NCBI GenBank assembly: GCA_947305345.1
Contig: CAMZDH010000016.1
Span: forward strand, 1-8,672
Source of the DNA: an uncultured Lachnospiraceae bacterium
GTDB lineage: Bacteria; Bacillota; Clostridia; Lachnospirales; Lachnospiraceae
Direction of reading: 5' to 3'
Length of the DNA: 8,672 nucleotides
Positions 1 to 6,444 of this stretch are shown here, piece by piece. A program made the position numbers and the translations under genes. Within the stretch, counting starts at the first letter, position 1. Every line of letters begins with the position of its first letter. Under the pieces are notes generated by a model. It saw nothing but the letters and a program-made list of their open reading frames with translations, searched no databases and had not been told where the DNA came from.

Positions 1-134
1 TTGAACAGATCATACGTTACACATTGCCCGGCTCAGACGCCGAACGGACGCTGATCCTGATTCGGAAGGTACAGCCGACACCTGAGCGTTATCCCAGAAA
101 GGCCGGGAAGCCCGAAAAGACCCCGATTCTATGA
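1..134 (+). CDS. rsmG: 16S rRNA (guanine-527-N7)-methyltransferase, C-terminal end (partial)
   Basis: Only the last 43 residues and the TGA stop (132-134) are in the window; the readable frame begins at base 3. The tail reads as a short strand (TLILIRKV) followed by the basic, proline-rich ending RYPRKAGKPEKTPIL, which is the characteristic C-terminus of RsmG (GidB). RsmG uses S-adenosylmethionine to methylate G527 of 16S rRNA. Its position directly upstream of parA-parB is the classic arrangement near the replication origin in Bacillota (mnmE-mnmG-rsmG-par), and this context supports the call. The catalytic Rossmann domain lies outside the window, so its integrity cannot be judged. The fragment is short, but ending plus context make another identity unlikely. 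Confidence 0.85.
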   Translation, partial: EQIIRYTLPGSDAERTLILIRKVQPTPERYPRKAGKPEKTPIL

Positions 135-138
135 GCGT

Positions 139-154
139 TGTTCCACGTGGAACA
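139..154. promoter_or_regulatory. parS: parS centromere site (perfect palindrome)
   Basis: The sequence TGTTCCACGTGGAACA is a perfect 16-bp inverted repeat that matches the known bacterial parS consensus TGTTNCACGTGAAACA at 15 of 16 positions and is fully symmetric. ParB (Spo0J) dimers bind such sites, load as CTP-dependent clamps and recruit SMC to the origin region. It lies 5 bp after the rsmG stop and just upstream of the parA promoter, so bound ParB could also influence par operon transcription; that regulatory effect is inference. Confidence 0.95.
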
Positions 155-176
155 TCAGGCGCTATATATCTTTTAG

Positions 177-205
177 TAGATTATTCCCCTTACCTATGCT
201 ATAAT
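177..205 (+). promoter_or_regulatory. Predicted sigma-A promoter of the par operon (extended -10)
   Basis: TGCTATAAT at 197-205 is a perfect extended -10 element (TG-N-TATAAT at 200-205). With a 17-bp spacer the -35 hexamer would be TAGATT at 177-182, a weak match, which is acceptable for an extended -10 promoter. The expected start point is near 212, giving a leader of about 60 bases before the parA ATG. The region 155-215 is visibly more AT-rich than its surroundings. Confidence 0.7.
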
Positions 206-272
206 AATATCAACTGTGGCGGAAACGCGTAGAACGGCCGCCATAGCGTCATTACCATACGGGAGAATGCAT

Positions 273-1052
273 ATGGGACGCGTTATTGCAGTTGCAAACC
301 AAAAAGGCGGCGTCGGAAAGACGACGACGGCCGTCAATTTATCCGCGGCGCTTGCGGCGCGCGGTAAAAAGGTGCTTCTGATCGATCTGGATCCCCAGGG
401 CAACGCAACGAGCGGCCTGGGTGTCGATAAATTTCAGCAAAACACGGTCTATGACCTACTGATCAATGACGTCAAGGCGGCATATTGCATCCGGAAGGAA
501 GTCTCGGAAGGTCTCGACCTGATCCCCTCGACGGTGGATCTTGCCGGCGCGGAGATCGAAATGCTGGACATCGACCGGCACGAATTCATTTTGAAGCGGA
601 AGATCCGCGGGGTCGCCGATAATTACGACTATATTCTGATCGACTGCCCGCCGAGTTTAACGCTTCTGACGGTCAATGCGCTGACGACGGCGGACTCCAT
701 TCTGATCCCGATCCAGTGCGAGTTCTACGCGATGGAGGGACTGACGCAGCTGATGCACACGATCCAGCTCGTCCAGAAGAAGCTGAATCCTGCGCTCAGT
801 GTGGAAGGCGTGGTCTTTACGATGTTTGATGCGCGGACCAATCTGTCACAGCAGGTGGTCGACAGCGTTCGGGAGTATTTAAGGGAAAAGGTATACCGTA
901 CGATCATTCCGAGAAGCGTCCGGCTTGCGGAAGCGCCGTCGCACGGGATGTCGATCTTAGAGTATGATCCGCGTTCTCCGGGCGCGGCGGCCTATCTGAA
1001 TCTGGCGGACGAACTGATGACGTTCCACGTGGAACCATCGAATGCGCAGTAA
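273..1052 (+). CDS. parA: Chromosome partition ATPase ParA (Soj)
   Basis: ParA is a deviant Walker ATPase that cycles on the nucleoid with ParB to segregate origins; in Bacillota (Soj) it also affects DnaA activity. The 259-residue protein shows the deviant Walker A motif KGGVGKTT at 11-18, the switch I/Walker A' motif DLDPQGN at 38-44 and Walker B ILIDCPPS at 121-128, and is close in length to B. subtilis Soj (253 aa). The frame is open from a GTG at 216, but the ATG at 273 is chosen: GGGAG at 261-265 sits 7 bases upstream, and MGRVIAVANQKGG is the usual family N-terminus. An ATG at 267 is too close to that ribosome binding site. The gene is followed by parB after 15 bp. Its last codons contain a second parS-like palindrome (1021-1036), so the C-terminal peptide TFHVEP may be shaped by a DNA-binding site rather than protein function. 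Confidence 0.96.
   Translation: MGRVIAVANQKGGVGKTTTAVNLSAALAARGKKVLLIDLDPQGNATSGLGVDKFQQNTVYDLLINDVKAAYCIRKEVSEGLDLIPSTVDLAGAEIEMLDIDRHEFILKRKIRGVADNYDYILIDCPPSLTLLTVNALTTADSILIPIQCEFYAMEGLTQLMHTIQLVQKKLNPALSVEGVVFTMFDARTNLSQQVVDSVREYLREKVYRTIIPRSVRLAEAPSHGMSILEYDPRSPGAAAYLNLADELMTFHVEPSNAQ
1021..1036. promoter_or_regulatory. parS: Intragenic parS-like site in the 3' end of parA
   Basis: CGTTCCACGTGGAACC contains a perfect 14-bp palindrome (1022-1035) identical to the inner 14 bases of the upstream parS at 139-154. Only the outermost base of each side departs from the TGTT...AACA consensus. It is inside the coding sequence for residues near the ParA C-terminus, 32 bp before the parB start. 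B. subtilis also has a parS within a par gene (spo0J), so an intragenic site has precedent. Binding strength is unknown because outer-base changes can weaken ParB affinity. Confidence 0.75.
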
Positions 1053-1067
1053 AACGAGGAGTGCGAT

Positions 1068-1952
1068 ATGGCAGTAAAAAATAAAGGGCTTGGAAGAGGC
1101 TTGGGCACGCTGCTCGGCGAGGTTGCGGACTTAAACCGTAAAGCGCCCTCAGCAGCCGGCGAAACGCCTGAAAAGGGAGAGGTATCGGTAAAGATCCGTT
1201 TGGTCGAGCCGAACCGCAGCCAGCCGCGAAAGGACTTTTCCGAGGCGGAACTCAACGAACTTGCGGATTCGATCCGTGTTCACGGCGTAATCCAGCCGCT
1301 GATCGTTGTGAAAAAGGGCGAGCATTACGAGATCGTCGCGGGCGAACGCCGCTGGCGCGCCGCGAAGCTCGCGGGATTAAAGGAGGTTCCGGTTCTGATC
1401 CGGGACTATACGGACGCGCACGCCGCTGAAATTTCCCTGATCGAGAACATTCAGCGTAAGGATCTGAATCCGATCGAAGAAGCCGAAGCCTACCGCGCGC
1501 TGATCGAAGAATATCAGATGACGCAGGAAACCCTGTCGGAACGCGTTTCCAAGAGCCGGGCGGGCATTACGAACGCGCTTCGTCTTTTGAAGCTGCCGAA
1601 GGACGTTCAGGCGTATCTTGCAGCCGGCACGCTTTCGACCGGGCACGCGAAGGTCATTTTGGGGCTCGATTCCGCCGCCGCGCAGTCCGAAATTGCGAAG
1701 CAGGCGGTCGAAAACCGCTTAAGCGTCCGGGAAGTCGAACGGCTCGTCGCGTCTTACGGCAGGAAAAAGAAGCCCGTAAAGCCGAAAAAGGTGACGAAAA
1801 ACGCGGTCGCCTATGAAGAGGCGGCGCATGCGCTTCAGCAAAAACTCGGCACCAAGGTCCGCATCAAACGGACGGGCGACAACAAGGGCACGATCGAGAT
1901 CGATTTTTATTCGTTAGAGGATTTTGAGCGGATCTCCGCCCACGTGAACTGA
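1068..1952 (+). CDS. parB: Chromosome partition protein ParB (Spo0J)
   Basis: ParB binds parS, hydrolyses CTP to clamp and spread on DNA, stimulates ParA and loads SMC. The 294-residue protein has the standard layout: a short N-terminal ParA-stimulating segment (NKGLGRGLGTLL, 5-16), a flexible linker, the ParB/Srx CTPase domain with the GERRWR nucleotide-binding box at 92-97 and the ENIQRKDLNPIEEAEAY box at 126-142, a helix-turn-helix around 152-172, TGHAK at 191-195, a lysine-rich linker (233-244) and a C-terminal dimerisation domain. Length matches the family (B. subtilis 282 aa). The start is set by CGAGGAG at 1055-1061 ahead of ATG 1068. It is 15 bp behind parA, and two candidate binding sites lie within the same operon. 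No separate Noc paralogue is seen here. Confidence 0.96.
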   Translation: MAVKNKGLGRGLGTLLGEVADLNRKAPSAAGETPEKGEVSVKIRLVEPNRSQPRKDFSEAELNELADSIRVHGVIQPLIVVKKGEHYEIVAGERRWRAAKLAGLKEVPVLIRDYTDAHAAEISLIENIQRKDLNPIEEAEAYRALIEEYQMTQETLSERVSKSRAGITNALRLLKLPKDVQAYLAAGTLSTGHAKVILGLDSAAAQSEIAKQAVENRLSVREVERLVASYGRKKKPVKPKKVTKNAVAYEEAAHALQQKLGTKVRIKRTGDNKGTIEIDFYSLEDFERISAHVN

Positions 1953-1961
1953 GGAGGCTCC

Positions 1962-2474
1962 ATGAATTTCTGGGAATCCATGAAGGCGTTTTACCTGAAC
2001 GCGGCGCCTTATATGCTGCTTGCCGGCATCGTCATCACGCTGTTCGCGATCATTTTGATCGCGGTGCTGATCGGGAAGCAGAACCGCCTGAAAAAACGGC
2101 TGGACCGGTTCCTTCGCGGCTCCGACGGCGCGTCGCTCGAAGAGCGCCTGCAGAAGGTCATCGACGACAACCAGCGGGTCAAGATCCAGTTGAAGAACAA
2201 CATCAACGAGATCGTCAAGCTGAACGATGAAATGCTGACCGCCTATCGGAAGATCGGCGTCGTGAAGTTCAACGCGTTTCCGGGTATGGCCGGCAAGGTG
2301 AGCTCTTCGATCTGCCTGTTAAACAATGAAAACAACGGCGTCATCATCAATTCCATTCACGGACAGGAGGGCTGCTACACCTACGTGAAGGAGATCATGA
2401 ACGGAAAATCGATCACCGCGCTGACGAAGGAAGACGAAGAAGCGCTGAAGATCGCGTTGGAAATGGAACTTTAA
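1962..2474 (+). CDS. DUF4446 family membrane-anchored protein
   Basis: The protein has 170 residues. One transmembrane helix spans about 16-38, followed by a basic stretch (QNRLKKRLDRFLRG), a charged probable coiled coil (about 55-97) and a small C-terminal domain with NAFPGMAG, SSICLLNNENNGVIINSIHGQEG and YTYVKEI. I recognise this pattern as DUF4446, a family of unknown function often found just downstream of parB in Clostridia. The positive residues after the helix predict a cytoplasmic C-terminal domain. The GAGGAGG ribosome binding site (1951-1957) overlaps the parB stop, and the ATG follows 9 bp after that stop, so the gene is very likely cotranscribed and translationally coupled with parB. 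A role linked to chromosome organisation at the membrane is suggested only by position. Confidence 0.85.
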   Translation: MNFWESMKAFYLNAAPYMLLAGIVITLFAIILIAVLIGKQNRLKKRLDRFLRGSDGASLEERLQKVIDDNQRVKIQLKNNINEIVKLNDEMLTAYRKIGVVKFNAFPGMAGKVSSSICLLNNENNGVIINSIHGQEGCYTYVKEIMNGKSITALTKEDEEALKIALEMEL

Positions 2475-2511
2475 GAAGGGACCCTTGCAGCATCAGCCGT
2501 AACCGGAAGCC

Positions 2512-3231
2512 ATGAGCGCTTTGAAATACAAGAAAAAACCATACGTCGTATTGAACGTCGCCTTGACGATCGTCTTTTTAATCTTTCTCGTCACGGCGTC
2601 GACCTTTTTCGTACTTGCGATGAAGCCGATCTATACGCTTCTCGTGGATCTTCTGAAGATCCCGGAGACTTCGGGCTATTCGAGGGAAGTCTGCCTTCGG
2701 AATTACAGCGCCCTCATCGATTACAACATGTTCTGGGGGCCGAAGGTACTGGATTTTCCGGACCTTGCGATGAGCATGAGAGGCGCGATCCATTTTAAAG
2801 AAGTTAAAGAGATCTTTGTCATCATGCAGTACGCGGCGATGGGGAGCCTCGTCCTGTTGGTTCCGGGCATTCTCCTCGCAAACAAAAAGAAGACCTACTG
2901 GTGGCGAAAAGCGGCGATCATCGCGGCACTTGTGATCATCGCGGTCGTCGGCGCAGGACTCGTCTTCGACTGGGAAGGGACGTTTACGCTGATGCATAAA
3001 CTCCTTTTCAACAACGATTACTGGATCTTCAGTCCGGCAGCGGATCCTGTCATCAACATCCTTCCGGACGCGGTCTTTTTAACGGACGCGGCACTGATTC
3101 TTGCGCTGATGGCCCTCGGGCTCATCGCGGCAGGCATCGTCTACGCGGCGCGGACCGGGAAGGGACGAAAACCGCACACACGCCCGGTAAAAAATGCGGC
3201 ATCTTCAAAAGAGCGCTCCGGGAAAAAATAA
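2512..3231 (+). CDS. TIGR01906/DUF1461 family integral membrane protein
   Basis: The 239-residue protein has four predicted membrane helices at about 12-36, 103-123, 133-153 and 190-212. A large loop between helices 1 and 2 carries YSREVCLRNYSALIDY (56-71), FPDLAMSMRGAIHFKEVKEIF (82-102), and another between 3 and 4 carries LLFNNDYWIFSPAADPVINILPD (164-186). These loop motifs, especially HFxEVK and NNDYWxFxPxxDPVIxxLP, match the DUF1461/TIGR01906 family, whose function is not established for Clostridia. The C-terminus is a lysine/arginine-rich cytoplasmic tail. The ribosome binding site is weak (GGAA at 2505-2508). It follows the DUF4446 gene after 37 bp and precedes the kinase-like gene by 18 bp, so it probably belongs to the same transcript. 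Confidence 0.8.
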   Translation: MSALKYKKKPYVVLNVALTIVFLIFLVTASTFFVLAMKPIYTLLVDLLKIPETSGYSREVCLRNYSALIDYNMFWGPKVLDFPDLAMSMRGAIHFKEVKEIFVIMQYAAMGSLVLLVPGILLANKKKTYWWRKAAIIAALVIIAVVGAGLVFDWEGTFTLMHKLLFNNDYWIFSPAADPVINILPDAVFLTDAALILALMALGLIAAGIVYAARTGKGRKPHTRPVKNAASSKERSGKK

Positions 3232-3249
3232 GAGACGTCAGGTAAAAAC

Positions 3250-3882
3250 ATGGGGAAACTGTATTATCTCATTGGAAAAAGCTCTACCGGCAAGGACACG
3301 ATCTTCAACGAGCTCCTGGAAGACCGGGACCTTGGCCTTCAGAAAATCATTCAGTATTCGACGCGCCCGATCCGGGATCACGAGACCGAAGGCGTGCAAT
3401 ACCATTTTATCGATGAAGTCAAGCGGAAGGCCCTCGAAGAAGCCGGCAAGATCATTGAGCAGCGGGATTACCATACGGTGCACGGCCTCTGGTCGTACAT
3501 GATGGTCGACGACGGCGCGGTGGACCTCTCCGGCAGGCAGGATTATCTTGCGGTCGGCACGGCGGAATCTTATCAAAAGGTCCGTGACTATTTCGGGGAA
3601 GCTCGCGTCATACCGATCCAGATCGAGGTCGAGACGGGAGAGCGGCTGTACCGCGCGATCCTCAGGGAGCGAAACTCCGATCACCCGAAATATGCGGAAA
3701 TGTGCCGACGGTTTCTGGCGGACGAAGCAGATTTTTCCGATGAAAACCTGAAAAAAGCAGGTCTGATGGACGAAAACGGCGCGAGAAGGAATCTCGTCTG
3801 GAACAACGACATGGAAGAATGCGTCGCTGAGATCCGGGGCTTGATCGAAAAGGATCGGAAACCTCAGGGGAAAAGAAGGTAA
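3250..3882 (+). CDS. Guanylate kinase-like nucleotide kinase
   Basis: The 210-residue protein has a P-loop GKSSTGKDT (9-17), the GMP-binding type segment YSTRPIRDHETEGVQYHFI (36-54) and a lid-like arginine segment ERLYRAILRERN (131-142) followed by EMCRRFLADEADF. Together these give the domain order of guanylate kinase, which phosphorylates GMP/dGMP with ATP. It departs from standard Gmk: the residue after the P-loop lysine is Asp16, where Ser or Thr normally helps coordinate magnesium, with Thr at 17, and the segment after the nucleotide-binding region (DYHTVHGLWSYMMVDDG) diverges from the usual NxYGT/S pattern, though VHGLWSY may be its equivalent. A Gmk-like gene before holB-ricT is common in Clostridia, and a main gmk is usually elsewhere (near rpoZ), so this may be a paralogue with another substrate. 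Ribosome binding site is weak (AGG at 3240-3242). Confidence 0.75.
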   Translation: MGKLYYLIGKSSTGKDTIFNELLEDRDLGLQKIIQYSTRPIRDHETEGVQYHFIDEVKRKALEEAGKIIEQRDYHTVHGLWSYMMVDDGAVDLSGRQDYLAVGTAESYQKVRDYFGEARVIPIQIEVETGERLYRAILRERNSDHPKYAEMCRRFLADEADFSDENLKKAGLMDENGARRNLVWNNDMEECVAEIRGLIEKDRKPQGKRR

Positions 3883-3944
3883 AGCTTCGTTAAACCCAGC
3901 AAACACAGGCCAGAGAGACGCCAAAAAGAAGTGCAAGAAGACCG

Positions 3945-4802
3945 ATGGACTATAACGATCGCATTTTGAATAATCTGCTGGAGATTGCCGGAACGGGCCG
4001 CGCGGCCAACGCGTACCTCCTGACCGGCGGTACGGCAGAGGCGCGCTACCGCATTGCCCGCGCATTCGCGGAGGCGCTTGTCGCATCCCCTGCGGACCTC
4101 ATCGAACCGCCGCACGAAAAGCCGCACCTCTTCTCCGTCGAGGACGTCCGGACGGGTATCAACGATTCGGTCGCGATCCGGCCGTACGGCGGGAAAAAGA
4201 AGGTATACCTCATCAAGGACGCGGCGCTGATGAACGAACAGGCGGAAAACGCGTTATTAAAGACCCTTGAGGAACCGCCCGCCTACACCGTGATTCTGCT
4301 CCTTTCCGAGAGTGAAGCGGTGTTTTTGCAGACGATCCGGAGCCGGGCCGTGAAGATCACGCTTTCAGAAGGGCGTGAAGCCGGGGAAGCGGCGGAGGAG
4401 ACGGTATCTTCGGAGACCCTTGAAGCGGTCGCCGCCTTTTTACGGCAGGGGACGGACGTAAAAGGGGTCGCCGCCGTCGCATTATCGAAGCAGATCGCCC
4501 GGGAACGGGGCACTTCGGAGGGCGGCAGCGCGCATCGGATGCAGCCGGTCTTCAAGATGTTCCGGGAATGGTTCCGGGACGTCCTGGTCGTCAAAAGCGG
4601 CGGGAGGAAGGACCTGCTTCTTCGGCCGGACCGCTGGAATGAACTAGAAAAAACCGCCGCGCACCTTCGATTTGAGCAGGCGGAACAGATTATTAAGGCG
4701 ATCGACGTCGCGGAAAAGCGGCTCGAGAGCAACGTCAACTTTGAGGGGACCGTGGACGCCATGCTCCAGACGGTCATCAGAATTTATGAGGAGGACCAAT
4801 GA
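3945..4802 (+). CDS. holB: DNA polymerase III delta' subunit (clamp loader)
   Basis: Delta' is the non-ATP-hydrolysing subunit of the clamp loader that places the beta clamp on DNA. The 285-residue protein carries the most conserved RFC-like block, KVYLIKDAALMNEQAENALLKTLEEPP (86-112), and TIRSRA (130-135), the position of the SRC arginine-finger motif but with Ala in place of Cys. The Walker A position (YLLTGGTAEARYRIA, 24-38) is degenerate, as expected for delta'. The protein contains no cysteine, so the four-Cys zinc module usual between the P-loop region and SVEDVR (64-69) is absent, which also explains its shortness compared with B. subtilis HolB (329 aa). A weak ribosome binding site AAGAAG is at 3935-3940. 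The stop overlaps the ricT start (ATGA at 4799-4802), and holB-ricT adjacency is conserved in Bacillota. Confidence 0.9.
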   Translation: MDYNDRILNNLLEIAGTGRAANAYLLTGGTAEARYRIARAFAEALVASPADLIEPPHEKPHLFSVEDVRTGINDSVAIRPYGGKKKVYLIKDAALMNEQAENALLKTLEEPPAYTVILLLSESEAVFLQTIRSRAVKITLSEGREAGEAAEETVSSETLEAVAAFLRQGTDVKGVAAVALSKQIARERGTSEGGSAHRMQPVFKMFREWFRDVLVVKSGGRKDLLLRPDRWNELEKTAAHLRFEQAEQIIKAIDVAEKRLESNVNFEGTVDAMLQTVIRIYEEDQ

Positions 4803-5686
4803 AGACAGTCATCGGCGCTTCATTGAAGCATCAGTGCAAACTGTATTACTTTGACTCGGGACAGCTCGAACTGAAGCGGGACGATCACGTCATCGTCAGC
4901 ACCGCGCAGGGCAAGGAATTCGCGACCGTCGTGCTGCCCCCGCACGAGCTGCCGGACGAAAAGATCCCCGGCGAATTAAAGCCGGTGCTTCGGATCGCGA
5001 CGGAAGCGGATTACAGCCAGCTCGCGTTAAATGAAAAGAACGAGCGGGACGCGATCCGCATCTGCAAGGACCGCATTTCGATCCATAAGCTCGAGATGAA
5101 GCTGATCCGCGCGGAATACGCATTTGACCGCACGAAGCTCACTATCTTCTTTACGGCGGACGGGCGTGTGGATTTCCGCGAGCTCGTCAAGGACCTCGCG
5201 GGCATTTTCAGGACGAGGATCGAGCTGAGGCAGGTCGGTGTCCGCGATGAAACGAAGCTGCTTGGCGGCATCGGCGTCTGCGGGCGGGAACTCTGCTGCG
5301 CGACATGGCTGCCGGATTTCGTGCCCGTGACGATCAAAATGGCGAAGGAGCAGAACCTGTCCCTGAATTCCGCGAAGATCTCCGGCATGTGCGGCCGCCT
5401 GATGTGCTGCTTAAAGAACGAGGCCGAAACGTACGAGTATCTGAACGCGAAGCTTCCGGACGTCAATGCGGAAGTCCGGGCGAAGGACGGAACGGTCGGC
5501 ACGGTCAAATCTGTCAATGTTCTCTTGCAGCGCGTCACGGTCTATGTGGACGTCGGAAAAGACGAACGCGAGGAGCGGGAATATCCGGTCGAGGAGTTGA
5601 CCTTCAAACCCTCCAAAAAGAAGGAACGGAAGCTTTCTCAGGAGGAAGAAAAGGAACTGAAGGCGCTCGAGGGCCAGGAAAACTGA
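4799..5686 (+). CDS. ricT: PSP1-domain Fe-S protein RicT (YaaT)
   Basis: In B. subtilis RicT forms the Ric complex with RicA and RicF, which carries Fe-S clusters and directs RNase Y-dependent mRNA maturation, also affecting sporulation, competence and biofilm. The 295-residue protein has the PSP1 core with LNEKNERDAIRICKDRI (77-93), KLIRAEYAFDRTKLTIFFTADGRVDFRELVKDLA (101-134) and the two cysteine groups GVCGRELCC (159-167; Cys 161, 166, 167) and MCGRLMCC (197-204; Cys 198, 203, 204), the expected Fe-S ligands. The C-terminus is a Lys/Glu-rich charged tail (271-294). ATG 4799 is chosen because GAGGAGG lies at 4788-4794 and it overlaps the holB stop by 4 bases. The ricA and ricF partners are not in this window. 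Confidence 0.93.
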   Translation: MKTVIGASLKHQCKLYYFDSGQLELKRDDHVIVSTAQGKEFATVVLPPHELPDEKIPGELKPVLRIATEADYSQLALNEKNERDAIRICKDRISIHKLEMKLIRAEYAFDRTKLTIFFTADGRVDFRELVKDLAGIFRTRIELRQVGVRDETKLLGGIGVCGRELCCATWLPDFVPVTIKMAKEQNLSLNSAKISGMCGRLMCCLKNEAETYEYLNAKLPDVNAEVRAKDGTVGTVKSVNVLLQRVTVYVDVGKDEREEREYPVEELTFKPSKKKERKLSQEEEKELKALEGQEN

Positions 5687-5698
5687 CAGAAGAACGCG

Positions 5699-6436
5699 AT
5701 GGACGTGGAGGTAAAGCCCGGCGAACGGGTGGATGATCTCGGACGGGGCGGCTTTCGGATCCTGCAGGACCCGAAAAACTTCTGCTTCGGCATCGACGCG
5801 GTCCTGCTTTCGTGGTTTTCCCGCGTGAGGAAAAATGAAGAGGTCATGGACCTTTGCAGCGGGACCGGCATCGTCCCGATCCTAATGCGGGCGCGGTACG
5901 GCGAAGGCCGGTATACCGCATTGGAGCTCCAGGAAGCGATGGCCGGCATGGCGGCGCGTTCCGTTCAGATGAACGACCTCGGCGACTGCATTCAAGTCGT
6001 GCAGGGGGACGTCAAGACCGCTTCGGCGCGGTTCGGACGCGGGAGGTTTGACGTCGTCACCGTGAATCCGCCGTACCGGAAGGCGGGAAACGGCAAGGAA
6101 AACCCGGAAAAGGCGCTTGCGCTCGCGCGGCATGAGATCGCCTGCACGCTGGAAGACGTGATCCGGGAGGGCGCTGCGCTTTTAAAGCCCCGCGGCCGGT
6201 TTTATCTCGTGCATCTTCCGGAACGGCTGCCGGAGATCATGACGCTTCTCGCCGCGAACGGCCTCACGCCCGAGCGGCTTCAAACGGCGCATTCCCGGGA
6301 GGACGCACCGGCGGCGATGGTGTTTGTCAGCGCCGTCAAGGGCGGACGGAACACGCTCCTGGTCGAGCCGCCCGTCATCATTTACGGGCCGGATGGCAAT
6401 TATACGGAAGAGATCCGGCGTATTTACAGCGAATAG
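5699..6436 (+). CDS. tRNA1(Val) (adenine-37-N6)-methyltransferase family protein (YabB/TrmN6-like)
   Basis: This is a 245-residue class I S-adenosylmethionine-dependent methyltransferase. It shows the SAM-binding motif I DLCSGTGIVPIL (51-62), an acidic motif II (ALELQEAM, 74-81), GDV at 103-105 and the NPPY catalytic motif (123-126) typical of N6-adenine methyltransferases, followed by the family signature ALARHE (141-146). The N-terminal RVDDLGRGGFRILQDPKNFCFGIDAVLLSWF is typical of YabB/TrmN6. The E. coli homologue methylates A37 of tRNA-Val; the exact target in Clostridia is less certain. The gene follows ricT after 12 bp with a weak ribosome binding site (AGAAG, 5689-5693) and precedes rsmI by 8 bp, the same order as yabB-rsmI in B. 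subtilis. Confidence 0.88.
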   Translation: MDVEVKPGERVDDLGRGGFRILQDPKNFCFGIDAVLLSWFSRVRKNEEVMDLCSGTGIVPILMRARYGEGRYTALELQEAMAGMAARSVQMNDLGDCIQVVQGDVKTASARFGRGRFDVVTVNPPYRKAGNGKENPEKALALARHEIACTLEDVIREGAALLKPRGRFYLVHLPERLPEIMTLLAANGLTPERLQTAHSREDAPAAMVFVSAVKGGRNTLLVEPPVIIYGPDGNYTEEIRRIYSE

Positions 6437-6444
6437 GAAAGACA

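Noticed and set aside
88..97. DnaA-box-like TTATCCCAG as part of an origin
   Set aside because: It departs from TTATCCACA, is isolated and lies inside the rsmG coding sequence; no cluster of boxes or AT-rich unwinding element is present.
216..272. N-terminal extension of ParA from an upstream GTG at 216
   Set aside because: No ribosome binding site precedes it, it sits almost at the predicted transcription start, and the family N-terminus begins at the ATG at 273 with a good GGGAG site.
1939..1952. A third CACGTG (1941-1946) at the end of parB as a parS site
   Set aside because: Only the right half partly matches the consensus and the left flank does not; it is not palindromic beyond the CACGTG core.
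3883..3944. 62-bp gap before holB as a possible RNA gene or promoter
   Set aside because: No hairpin, T tract or convincing -35/-10 pair is visible; it is most likely a plain intra-operon spacer.
3238..4086. 282-codon open frame on the minus strand
   Set aside because: It is antisense to the kinase-like gene and the start of holB, with low-complexity Arg/Pro/Phe-rich composition typical of a shadow frame.
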